This document shows, piece after piece, positions 35,883 to 46,055 of a DNA stretch of 64,000 nucleotides. Origin of the DNA: Zea mays. Taxonomy: Eukaryota; Streptophyta; Magnoliopsida; Poales; Poaceae. Made by a program: the position numbers and the translations under genes. How positions within the stretch are numbered: the stretch's first letter is position 1; the number at the start of each line of letters is the position of its first letter. The stretch spans positions 95,553,849 through 95,617,848 of the forward strand of contig NC_050104.1 in the NCBI RefSeq assembly GCF_902167145.1, read 5' to 3'. Below the pieces are notes generated by a model, which was given only the letters and a program-made list of their open reading frames with translations, was not told where the DNA came from and did not search any database.

Positions 35883-36180
35883 TTAGGTCAAATATTTGTA
35901 GGGATTTTAAAAATGATTCTGAGGGTATTTTTTAGGAGAAAAATATTTAGAGAAATATCGGTGTAATAATTAGGTTGTATTTCCGGAAAGAATTTGAGGG
36001 ATCTCTCGAGAAATATTTGTAGGATATTTTGAGGAGAATTTTGAAGGGAAAATAGACCACTGTATTTTCTTTGTTGAGATCAACTCACAAATAAACATTT
36101 TGAAATGAAATTTAAAAATTCATTTTGAATTTATAACGAATTTGAGAAATTTTCTAGATTTGAATTTTCGGGGTGCTACA
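35883..36180 (-). repeat. Probable LTR fragment of another Gypsy element
   Basis: AT-rich sequence. Read on the minus strand it begins TGTAGCACCCCGAAAATTC at 36180, a start seen in grass Del/Tekay-lineage LTRs. It is cut on the other side by the D LTR junction at 35882. There is no coding or primer-site context, so the lineage is tentative. Confidence 0.4.
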
Positions 36181-37097
36181 GTGGCGGAACCTGACAGGGG
36201 GCCAGACTGACCCGCTGTAAATAACTGACCGAGTTAACCACGTCTGGCACCAAGCCACTATGCGAGCTCCGATCCACTTCTCACTCATAACCTATGAAGC
36301 CCTTGGGTCACATACCACTCATGGCCTATGAGTCTCCCGGGCTAAGGCGCATTTGTGGTCCACACGCTCCTCTGTGTACGGCGCACTCACGACCTATCGG
36401 GCTAGGCCGGAGTGCGTAGACCTTTGGCAGGGCGCAACACGATGGGTCGCGCCGAGCCCTAGGCTACAAAGGACAGGGGTCAGCATAGCCTAAATGATGG
36501 CGCATGGGACCCTCATAGCCCCACGTCGTCCACCACAGTAAATACGAGACAACCAAGCAACCCTAGGCCCCACAAGTACGTGTGGCTTTACCCCGGGTAG
36601 AACGCTGGCTTTACCCTTGCCTGATGGCTCCTTCCCAAGGAAGCCATCGCTGGCCAACCCCTCTCCTGGCCTATAAAAGGGAGAGGTTGGCCTCTAGGAA
36701 AGGGAATGCTCCCAGAGGTAGCCAGGCAACGTTTCGACGGAGCCAAACCCACAAGTATAAATCTCGGACGGACAGGAGGAGGAGCACCGACAAGGACCAA
36801 GAGGATGGAGTCCTGCTGCCATGCTAAGACTTAGATAGGACTCAACTATGTAGCTTCTAAGCTCCACTTCCACCCCGATAAAGAGACTTGGGTGCCTCTC
36901 CTCGCTCTCTCGTCCGCTTGTAACCTCTACTACGAGTTTTGATTATCAATGGTGCCGGTAGCGCAAGATGCCGATGACGGGAAGTAGGGACGTTCTGTCC
37001 AAACCAGTATAAACCTTGCACCCACCGCACACACCCTCCGAAGCCCGAAACATGCAAAATAAATTTACTTGTCGGAGCGAGGTTTGAAACACCGACA
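36181..37097 (+). repeat. LTR-like sequence with TATA box, unassigned
   Basis: The plus strand has a TATA box (CTATAAAAGGGAGAGG at about 36670). Typical LTR leader composition follows, with the end TTTGAAACACCGACA at 37097. I find no partner LTR, no primer site after the end and no matching 5-bp duplication. It could be a solo LTR with a lost left end or a fragment. No ORF is credible. Confidence 0.45.
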
Positions 37098-37838
37098 AAT
37101 AGACAAGATGGTTTTTTCCCTAGGTTCCTTTTCTGTCTCTGTTATTTTTTTACCCTACTTTACTTTTTTGGGACAGTTGCATATTCGTCTCTACCTGGGG
37201 TCTCTAGCCAGGGATGAAGATGCTCTTAGTCGCCAACTAAATCTTGGCAAGGGGTGATGATGCCCTTAGTTGCCAACTTGCCCTTAGCCACCAACTTGCC
37301 CTTAGCGTAGGAAATAAACCATATATTCAACTAAGGGCTATATGATAGTTGGATGCTTTTTATTATTACCTGCCTAAGGAATCCATCTCTCAAGTTCTAC
37401 ATTTCACGAAGATCAATGTTAACATGATTCCTATAAAAATATAATAAATTAAAAATTAAGATTTAATGTTTGAGGACAACAAATAAAAAGGAAAAAATAT
37501 TGACAAGCATTAGTTTGCGAGTAAAAAATACATAAGAGTTTCTGTTGTGCTCGCTGGGGATAGGACATCACTAATGCATGCGATGTCCTCAAGCTCGGCA
37601 CTTCTCAGTGGTGGTGCCCACAAATGAGAAAGGCTTGTGGGAAGGCCAAATTTATAGTTGAGATGTTTAGTACTTCTGGGCGGAACCAAAAGTTCTTGGC
37701 GGGAATCGAAGAACCCTAATAAACTTCTAGGTGGGAATGAGAATATATGATTTTTAGTACCAGATCTTTGATAGATCCGGTACTAATTAAAAACATCTTT
37801 GTTTTTGGTTGATAGCTTGATGATGTTGAGTATCACTT
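37098..37838. other. Unassigned AT-rich stretch
   Basis: I see no gene. A short repeated phrase, CCCTTAG(T/C)(T/C)(G/A)CCAACTTG, occurs two to three times at 37262-37310. AGTACCGG-type words (near 37760 and 37790) are shared with 38040-38240 and may be remains of an old MITE in which the 37839 element is nested. Confidence 0.35.
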
Positions 37839-38032
37839 GGGTGCTGTTTGGTTCAAAAAATGTAACGCAAATGGTAATGGTAACGATTTACGATCGATTA
37901 CTAGTGATAACAAATTTGAATAGGCTAGTATCAATTTTTAGTATGGTATCTGATTACGGTTGGACTAAAACAAACATGATTTAACGTTATCAGTTACCCA
38001 TTGCGTTACAAATATGTGAACCAAACGACACC
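37839..38032. mobile_element. Short MITE-like inverted-repeat element (194 bp)
   Basis: The left end GGGTGCTGTTTGGTTCA and the right end TGAACCAAACGACACC are inverted repeats. The homology continues inward, with TGTAACGCAA on the left against TTGCGTTACA on the right. The interior is AT-rich with no ORF. CTT sits on the left, and CTT overlaps the right end by one base, so a 3-bp target site is possible. This pattern fits Tourist/PIF-Harbinger MITEs, but the superfamily is not certain. Confidence 0.7.
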
Positions 38033-38915
38033 TTGGTGTTTCCATCCGGTACTATAAAGTTAAACTTTAGTATCAGTTCATTGCTAGAACTAAAACTAAG
38101 GATTTCTTAACACATAAATACATGTGGGTGTCTTCACCCGGTACTGAAGACTTGATGTTAGTACCGTTTGGAGACATGAACCGACACTAATGTCATTTAT
38201 ACGGACACAACATTTAAAACCGGTACTGATCTTTATATCAATATCGTTTTAAAAACAACGGGAATAAATATGAATGGATGAAATCCCGTTCTCCATTAGT
38301 GAAAGTTGCTGATCAAGAACAAATAAATATAAATATTGGGGGGTCGTTTCACACGCTAAACGACGTATTTGGGGTGGGGAGGTGGGGGGGGGGGACAGAG
38401 GGAGTATATTTCGAAGCAACTTGCAAGCCAGCATTCAGTTCACCATCTTGAGAAACAGCTCAGATTTCATTGTTTAGGACTGGATCAAATAGTGGTTCCT
38501 TGGTCATCATTGTACTCTTGTACAAGATCTACATCTACCCATGCATATAAATATATGGCATATGGCCTGGATTCAGCTCCCCAATGCAGCCAGAGTAAAG
38601 GTCTTTGGTCCAAGAGCGTGAAGGGCAAGAAAAATAAATAAAGCCAAGTGGATGCATGCCTTTGGTGGGGTACGGAGGGCCGGAGGGGGAAAACAAGAGT
38701 TTCAACTTGTGTCGTCGTTCGGAACGACTCGTTCCAATACAAACTTGCTGTGCATGCACTGAATTTGGGTGCTGCTTTAATAATGCTACCTCGCCAATTG
38801 TCTCATGGTCCCATTGAATGATTTAGGTCAATGCCCATAGAGATCATTCATCAACTTCTGATCGAACAATATTAGACATGTCATTTTCAATTCATGAGAG
38901 ATTCTATAACATTAA
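38033..38915. other. Unassigned sequence, no gene seen
   Basis: Contains AGTACCGGT-like words at 38052-38240, a G-run at 38383-38394 and RY-type words (TGCATGCC, GTGCATGC) near 38653 and 38751. No ORF above 90 codons. I recognise no known element beyond these remnants. Confidence 0.3.
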
Positions 38916-39031
38916 GAACTAGTTTGGCACCTTTGTTTTATCGTGAGATTCCCATTGTCTCAAGCGAAAATGAACTGATTTCTTTTTGGAAAATGAAAAT
39001 CCTTAGAAAAATGAGGTTACTAAACTAGCCC
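38916..39031. mobile_element. Tourist-like MITE (116 bp) with TAA duplication
   Basis: The left end GAACTAGTTTGGCACC and right end GGTTACTAAACTAGCCC form imperfect terminal inverted repeats. TAA flanks both sides (38913-38915 and 39032-39034), the target site preferred by Tourist/PIF-Harbinger elements. No coding capacity. Confidence 0.65.
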
Positions 39032-39204
39032 TAATTAATATGTCATATATGATTTTTGATGACATGTCACTACATTTAGATTATGAAATAGTTGAAACTA
39101 GTTTCACCACCATGAAACTATGTCAACCCGTTTTTAAGTTATTGGAAAGCACATGAAACCACCATTAAAAGTAATTTATTTTATCTCCACGAGTTTCATT
39201 TATT

Positions 39205-40515
39205 TGTCGGTGTTTTGATCCAAGGATCTTACCAACTAGTGAATTGATGTTGTGTGCCCTGTCCTAGATGGGTGATGCAAGGTGACACAAGTCGTTTATC
39301 CTGGTTCGAGCCAGAGAAAGACGTACTTCCAGCAGAGGGGGTGAGACTTATATTACATGCACCTAAGTGCTTGCAGTAGGGAATACAAGCTGGTCGGGAG
39401 AGGGAAGGATACCAAGTCCCTGGGGTTGATTGTGCCTAGTGTCAATATCACCATGGAGGAGAAAACTGTGAAGTGTTCACCCCGTTTTCTTGAAACCCTA
39501 GATGTCCCTATTTATAGCCCCAAGAAGGGTCTCTAGGGGGCGCCTGGGTTTGTCACGTTCACTGAGGAGGTGAGGTCGAGCCCCAGTAGCTGGTATGACC
39601 TATGGTATGATCCTTGTACTCGTTGTTGACTTGTGCCGGGAGGGGATGTCTGGTTGTTGTATTTGCATCTTTAACTACGCAGAGAGCTGAGGCCAGGGCC
39701 GAGGGCTCAACCACATACCCGAGCCTACCTGATGGCGAAGCTGCCCATGTCATAGTGGTTGGAGCAGTGCTAAGTATGGCGAAAAGCCATTGGTAATACG
39801 TCAGCTCTGCTGTTTCTGGTGACGTCGGGCGCCCTTTCATTGATAATATCGAGGCCGAAGCCATGCCCGAGGCCATGACCGAGCCTGCTCCGGGATTCGT
39901 AGACGTGCACAACACAGTTGAAGGAGTGGCCTCCTGCGGGATTCGCATGGAGTAGGTAGCTGAGGCCGGGCTCGGGCGATGCGAAGTTTGTTCCAAGGCT
40001 AAGGCCGACTTCGGGCGAGATGTAGTTTCCTCCCGAGGACCAGTCCGTGCTTTGTTGTACGCATGTCCCATCGGGAGTTGGTTGGCAGCGTGGGGGAACA
40101 ATAATCGCTATACCTAGGCATGTGTCATCGTAATTGGTGATAACCGACAGGACCGCGGTCCTGTCGCTCCTGTTCGCCTGTGATGTTGCGTGGGGTAGGT
40201 ACACACATTGAATGCTCATGTCCCTACGTCCTTCAGCTAAGGTCTAGCTCGAGGTTGTCTTCCTTGCCTGAGACGGGCTTAGGCGAGGCAGAAACAGTGG
40301 TTCCGTGGAGAGGGGACCTCAGGCGAGACGATGATTTCCTTGAGTACGCACCTGGTCCGAGGACAGGCTCGGGCGAGGCGGAGTTATAAGTGACCACCGA
40401 GAGGAGCCTCGGGCGAGTCATGATTTACACTCCCTAGACCTCGGGGAAAGTGTCTGATGGTGGTCTTGGGGTTTTAGGGGCGTAATCCAGGTACCCCTAA
40501 TTACGATACCCGACA
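39205..40515 (-). repeat. 3' LTR of element H (1311 bp)
   Basis: The minus strand begins TGTCGGGTATCG at 40515 and ends AACACCGACA at 39205. TATA is on the minus strand (plus-strand CTATTTATAGCCCC near 39510). The polypurine tract GGACTCGGGGGCTAC on the minus strand adjoins it at 40516-40530. GC-rich TCGGGCGAGGC words repeat around 40270-40415. Confidence 0.82.
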
Positions 40516-41860
40516 GTAGCCCCCGAGTCCTCCAACGAAGTGTTTTGACACTTGTTTGGAGGCTCTTCTGTCTCCGTGCGGGTATACTGCTTAACCCTAA
40601 AAGGTGGTAGACTTGTTTTTCGATGGGTGCGCGCGAGCGCACCCGTCGGGTGTAGCCCCCGAGGCCTTGAATGAGTGGTTGACTCCTGCAAGGTCTTAAT
40701 ATTTCCCTCCGTAGATATTGTTGACTTTGTCCTTTGTTTTGTCACCTGGCCGTGGCCTAGGTGTAAAGGCAGCCCCCGAGTCTCTACATTGGGTTGCTGG
40801 AGTTTCCACTGATTCTACCGCAGCATGGGTGCAAGGGCAGCTCCCGAGCCTCTGCATAGGGAGATAGGACGATTGAGGACGCCTTGACTTTTAGGTGATA
40901 CACCTATTCATTGTCTTTCCACAAGGAGGAAGAGGGGGAAAGCGCCATGCTACCCTCGATGGGCAACGAGCATGATGTCTCCTCTGAGCTGTTATTGGGT
41001 AATCCGAGCGAGGGCCCAAGCTCCATTTGATAGGAGTCACCTAGTGGTCCAGAGACGCGCCCCAAAAGTACCTATGGTGATTCGCCTGGTCCTGGACCCG
41101 TTAGATGGGGTCCAAGGGCTCGATGCCTCCCACCGATGGGATACCATCACGAATCGCTCCCGGGGGTCTCGGATATATCTTGGGGTACCTCGGGATTGTA
41201 GCCCGAGCCTTGGCCATGTACGGACAAACCCATAGTCATCCTTGACTCTACGCTCTGGGACAGTTGTCGAACCCTACCGAGGGGCCAACCTACGAACCCC
41301 TGATCAATAAAGGGCTCGGAGCCCGTGCGCTCTAGGGCAGTTACCGAACCCTGTCGAGGGTTTAACCTTCGAATCCCTGATCAGTATGATGCTCGAGCCC
41401 CACTTCCTTCGTAGGGAAGGAAGTCTGAGGGAATGTCTACTCCCTACAATCTGTTGAGGAACAAAAGAAGAGAGAAGGAGGTACACCTTTTGACGCATTT
41501 ACCCTGAGGAGGCGGAGAAGCACCTATTGGCTCATGTCAACCGGACGGGACATGCAACCCACAGGTGGGAGTTAATGCAACAGAATGCGACATCCCACGG
41601 GCCATCTGTGGCAGTGGGTGTGCGCGTGGAATTTGAAGAGACTAAGTCCATTCTTGCGTTTGACTCGAGGGAGCCTGGCCAGGCCTTGGTGAATCCACCG
41701 GCCCCTATATATTCACCCGAGAGGGGATCCTTCCCAGTTCTTACCTTGCATCTACCTTCAACCCTAGTCACCTTTGCTTCCCTTAGACGCAGCCAGGAGT
41801 GTGTGTGCAGAGAGAGGAAAAGAGCCTGCGTGCCCTTCTTTGTCGACCTCCTCCACTGCT
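40516..41860. other. Leader region of H antisense gene, with repeats and promoter
   Basis: Contains recurring AGCCCCCGAG words at 40518, 40654 and 40771 (and GCTCCCGAGC at 40830), which look like duplicated polypurine tracts of the element strand. At about 41250-41400 there are two copies of a ~90-bp unit with GGCAGTT(A/G)(C/T)CGAACCCT and AACCCCTGATCA. A TATA box at 41706 precedes the antisense ATG at 41861. I see no other gene. Confidence 0.6.
41706..41713 (+). promoter_or_regulatory. TATA box of the antisense gene of H
   Basis: TATATATT on the plus strand, 155 bases upstream of the ATG at 41861 and far from the LTR (over 1.1 kb). It sits in a GC-rich setting, which makes a chance match less likely than in the AT-rich elements. 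Confidence 0.65.
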
Positions 41861-41985
41861 ATGGCTGAAAAACTTAGCGTCCTTCCTCCCCGTGACCCGT
41901 GGCCTATCTCCTCCGTTGCCGACGAGGATCTGCAAGCCCTGGTGGATGGAGTACTACTCCGCCCCGCTCCTACAGGGCGCACCTG

Positions 41986-43696
41986 TGAAAGGGAAATGTG
42001 CCTTTGGGCCATTTCTAAGTATTTTGGTGATTGAGTGCCAACACAAGTGTTTTTGTGTTGATCTATGCAATGTGGTGGACAAAGTGCAAATCATGTCAAA
42101 AGGTATGTTTCTAGACTTAGTACATTATTTTATGGACTAATGTGTTGTGTCTAAGTGCTGGAAACAGGAAAAATCGAATTGGAAATGAGATGGCTTTGTT
42201 CAGCCAAAGTCTGCTCAGTCTGGGAGCACCGGACTGTCCGGTGGTGCACCGGACAGTGTCCGGTGCGCCAGGCTGGCTCCAGCGAACTGGCCGCTCTCGG
42301 GAATTCACCGGCGACGTACGACTATAATTCACCGGACTGTCCGGTGTGCACCGGACTGTCCGGTGAGCCAACGGGCGGCCGGGCCAACGGTCGGCCGCGC
42401 GATCTGCGCGGGACACGTGGTCGGGCCAACGGCTAGAAGGGGGCACCGGACTGTCCGGTGCGCCAACGGCTCTCAGGCGACTGTTGGGGCGAAGGCAAAG
42501 ACGCCACCCTTCGCTCGAGGCCTTCGCTGCAGCCGCTGGTCCGACGGAGGCAAAGCGGGCAGGGACACCCTTCGCAGGACTCGGCACTTTGACGAAGGCC
42601 TGCGGCGACGTCCTCACACGGCGCGGCCTCGTTCAGCCCCAAGGCCCACGTGTGATCTGGCCCATTGTAACGGGCCCCGCGTGGCCGCCTCTGTATTACG
42701 GGCCCAACTTGTAAAGGCATACTTGTAATTACAGCTTGTAACCCTGCTTTATGGGAATATTCCGGGGATAAACTAGGCGTCTGAGGGCACATGCGTCCTT
42801 AACACAAGACGCTGGGCACTCAGACACCTATAAATACCCCCGCACAGTGCCCGTGAGAGGCTAGATTAACAGAGCTATTGCCCCCGTGCACGTAACCCTG
42901 TTGTCGCCATTGTTCATCCTCGTTGGCCCACTTGCAGCAGAGAGCAAGTTCCAACAGCGACCAACGGTCGACTTCGCTGGAAAAGGAAAGAAATCGGGCA
43001 CCGGACAGTGTCCGGTGTGCACCGGACTGTCCGGTGCGCCACGCGACAGAAGGCAAGGATTGCCTTCTCAGATTGCTCTCAACGGCTCCTAGCTGCCTTG
43101 GGCCTATAAAAGGGACCCCTAGGCGCATGGAGAAGGTCACCAAGCATTCCTACAACATTCCTAAGCACTAAGACATCAATTCCGCGCCTTTGATTCTTTG
43201 CGATAGCAATTAGAGCTCTAGTTGAGTAGTGAACTCTTTGAGTTGTGTTGTGAGCTCTCGTTGCGACTTGTGTGCGTGGTGTTGCTGTGATTTCTTGTCT
43301 TTAGTGTGTTGCTAATCCCTCCCTTGCTCCGTGCTTCTTTGTGAATTTCAAGTGTAAGGGCGAGAGGCTCCAAGTTGTGGAGATTCCTCGCAAACGGGAT
43401 TGAGAAAAAGCAAGCAAAACACCGTGGTATTCAAGTGGGTCTTTGGACCGCTTGAGAGGGGTTGATTGCAACCCTCGTCCGTTGGGACGCCACAACGTGG
43501 AATAGGCAAGCGTTGGTCTTGGCCGAACCACGGGATAACCACCGTGCCATCTCTGTGATTGAATTCTTGTGGTTATTGTGTTTTGACTCCTCTCTAGCCA
43601 CTTGGCAATTATTGTGCTAACGATTAACCAAGTTTTGTGGCTTAAGTTTTCAAGTTTCACAGGATCACCTATTCACCCCCCCTCTAGGTGCTCTCA
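41986..43696 (+). repeat. 5' LTR of element F (1711 bp, including solo LTR I)
   Basis: Canonical TG..CA ends. CACCGGACTGTCCGGTG palindromes cluster at 42226-42455 and 42999-43037. The TATA box TATAAAAG is at 43105-43112. Removing the 475-bp insertion I and its 5-bp duplication leaves 1231 bp, 38 bp more than the 3' LTR. The difference is exactly two 19-bp palindromic units. Confidence 0.94.
42482..42956 (+). mobile_element. Element I: 475-bp solo LTR inside the 5' LTR of F
   Basis: Begins TGTTGGGGCGAAGG and ends AAGTTCCAACA, with a perfect 5-bp duplication gcgac at 42477-42481 and 42957-42961. The 3' LTR of F lacks this segment and reads straight through. A TATA box (TATAAATA, 42829-42836) sets the orientation as plus. 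No internal coding sequence or second LTR is present, so it is a solo LTR, formed by LTR-LTR recombination, or a complete very short element. Family unknown to me. Confidence 0.9.
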
Positions 43697-43698
43697 AT

Positions 43699-43711
43699 TG
43701 GTATCAAAGCC
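43699..43711 (+). promoter_or_regulatory. Primer-binding site of element F (initiator tRNA-Met)
   Basis: TGGTATCAAAGCC starts two bases after the LTR end. It matches the usual TGGTATCAGAGC with one change (G to A). Confidence 0.88.
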
Positions 43712-43795
43712 GTTCTCTTCAAGAAGGGACTAATCGCCCGAAGAGATGGATCCTAAGGGAAAGGGAATGGTGGTCGACAACAACGAGAAGGAGTC

Positions 43796-44464
43796 TGTTG
43801 GGGGCCTTCGGCTTCCGAAGGTCCTCAAAAACAAGATTTAACAGTGTTTCTGGAGTATAATGTGTGAACAGGTATCTTCGGACTCGAGTCGATATCACAG
43901 TAGGAGAAGCCCAAATAATACGAAGGTTGATACAGCGTCGAAGATGTGAGCAGGAAAGCTTCGGCGTGGTAGCAGAAAAGGAAACCGACTTAAAGATGAA
44001 AAGGCTATTCAAACCTCGGTGGATTACTATAGAATTACTACCAAATGTAAAGGGCATGGATGTAATTTTATATGGGCTGTGTCTCGTGCCTATAAATAGG
44101 TGAACAATACCCCCGTACTGCTCACGCTGACTTGGCATTTGCTTTTGCGTCACGCTTGTACTTTCGCCTTCTTTCAAGCCGAAGGTACATTTGTAATTTG
44201 ATATTATTTCTACTTTTCTATAATAATAATATAGAAATGAGTTGATAATAATACATAATGGTTTATGCTATCTTTTGTGTCTCATATGATTCCTTCTTCA
44301 TTATTATATGTTGAATTTATGAAGGTATGTCCTTCATAACCTTCGTCCGAAAATCATTATGTCCTAAGGGAAATAATGCTTCGAAGGACGAAGGACTTTA
44401 ACGTTTAACTTTTCTTGTGTTGCCTTGTTCTTAATTCATAGCATTTGAGAACAAGTCCCCAACA
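43796..44464 (+). repeat. 5' LTR of element G (669 bp)
   Basis: TGTTGGGGGCCTTCGG to AAGTCCCCAACA. TATA box TATAAATAG at 44091-44099. About 8 substitutions and no length difference from the 3' LTR. Confidence 0.94.
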
Positions 44465-44477
44465 TTGGCGCCCACCT
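44465..44477 (+). promoter_or_regulatory. Primer-binding site of element G
   Basis: TTGGCGCCCACCT follows the LTR end directly. Same word as in B and C. Confidence 0.78.
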
Positions 44478-44538
44478 CCGGTGAACTCACTTCCACTCTT
44501 TGAGTTTTGAACACCTTCGGCGATCATAAACCTTCGCT

Positions 44539-46055
44539 ATGGCGCCGAAGAAAGCTTCAGCAACTGGGGCTGCAGCTCTGCAACCGCTAGACCCCAATCA
44601 GGAGACTCTCTCCCTTCGGGATGCCCGAAGCCAAAAGAGGAAGGCTGTCAGCCCGACACCGCCAGAGGATGAGCTAGACCAAGAAATCAGAGACATGGAG
44701 ATGCTTCATCAACAGGTGCAGAGGAAGAAGGAAAAGATGGCCAGGCTAGCTGAACTGCAAAGGCAGATAGACGAAGCCTCTCAAGAAGTTCGTCATCTTA
44801 CTCAGGATGAGCAGAACCGAAGGCCTCAGAATAAAGACCTTCATCAGGAGGGTTTCCTCAACGAAGATGACTGGTATGAGAATTTTCACCATGGAAATTT
44901 TGCTTTTGATGATGCTTCTCCTCTGTCCGCTGAGCTGCAGGCTACACCTTGGCCTCCGTCCTACAAGCCGCCTCAGCTTCCCATATTCGACGGCCATTCA
45001 GACCCGAAGCAGTTTTTGATGAGCTACGAAGCAACAGTATCTTCGTATGGTGGCAATACTGCAGTCATGGCAAAATCTTTTGTTATGGCTGTCAGGAGTG
45101 TTGCTCAAACCTGGTATTCCTCTCTTTGACCAGGAATGATCACTTCATGGCAAAACCTGAAGGACATGTTGTTAACCAGCTTCCAAGGGTTTCAGACGAA
45201 GCCAGTCACTGCTCAAGCTCTATTCCAGTGCACCCAGGATCACGAAGAATACCTTCAGGCGTATGTCCAGAGGTTCTTGCGTTTGAGGGCACAGGCACCA
45301 ACATTGCCCAACGAAATTGTCATTGAGGCCATGATCAAGGGACTTCGGCCAGGACCTTCAGCTCAGTACTTTGCCAGGAAGCCTCCTCAAACTTTGGAGA
45401 AGCTGCTCCAGAAGATGGACGAGTATATTCATGCCGACAATGATTTCGTCAAAGAAGGGAGGAGGCTTTCAGGTTTTCTGAAATGACTAGGGGCTTCGGA
45501 GGAAGATTTTATCCGAGGCATGTTAGGTCAATTCACAACTCTAATCAAAATGGTGATAAGGGGAGTCAGCAGCAAAGGCCACAGTGCTCTTCACAGGCTT
45601 CGGGGCAACAGCAAAGCTCCTTCCGGCCGCCAGCTCCAAGAGGCAGAGGCGCCAGGGGCTTCGACGGAAGATTTGGAGATCAACCAAGGAGAATATTTTG
45701 CTTGTTCTGTGGTGAAAACAAGGGCCATACCACCAGGATGTGCCATGTTACCATCCAGAAGAAAAAGGAGATAGCCGAGGCTGCAGCACAACAGGCTCAG
45801 CCGAAGCAAATCATGCACACTGCTTCGTATCATTCGCCTTACATCCCAGAATATGTAGGCAACCACCCTGCAGTTTCTGTTGCTTCGGCGAGTCAACCTC
45901 AAGCTTCCTGGCAACCGCCTCCGCCTCCACCACCGCTGCAACAAGGCCAGCAGCCAGAAGGGGGCCAATATGCTCAACACCAAAGGGACTTCAGAGAACA
46001 GTCCGAAGCTCGCACAGTCAATAGCACTGTGCCAGAGTCGAAGCACATCTATTGA
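44539..46055 (+). pseudogene. Gag of element G, one stop and one frameshift
   Basis: The ATG at 44539 (MAPKKASATGAAALQ) leads into a coiled-coil N-terminus (LHQQVQRKKEKMARLAELQR) and a capsid region (QATPWPPSYKPPQLPIFDGH). A TGA at 45127 stands where B has a Trp codon, consistent with TGG to TGA. The frame is otherwise unbroken to near 45450, where one T is missing relative to B (AATGATTTCGTC), shifting the frame. The tail 45483-46055 holds the knuckle CLFCGENKGHTTRMC and a Pro/Gln-rich end. With only two lesions, this is the best preserved zeon-like gag here. Confidence 0.88.

Noticed and set aside
36582..36827. Short ORF of 81 codons in the orphan LTR-like unit
   Set aside because: It overlaps the TATA region, starts before it, and has no domain.
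38360..38760. A possible host gene or promoter (RY-like words, ATATAAATATAT)
   Set aside because: No coding frame, splice pattern or recognisable protein follows. The composition is ordinary AT-rich intergenic DNA.
39559..40101. A 180-codon minus-strand ORF in the LTR of H
   Set aside because: It lies wholly inside the LTR and has no recognisable domain. GC-rich LTRs give such frames by chance.
42226..42455. CACCGGACTGTCCGGTG palindromes as a CRISPR array or regulon operator
   Set aside because: They are a known feature of Sirevirus LTRs and recur in both LTRs of F and in decayed form in D.
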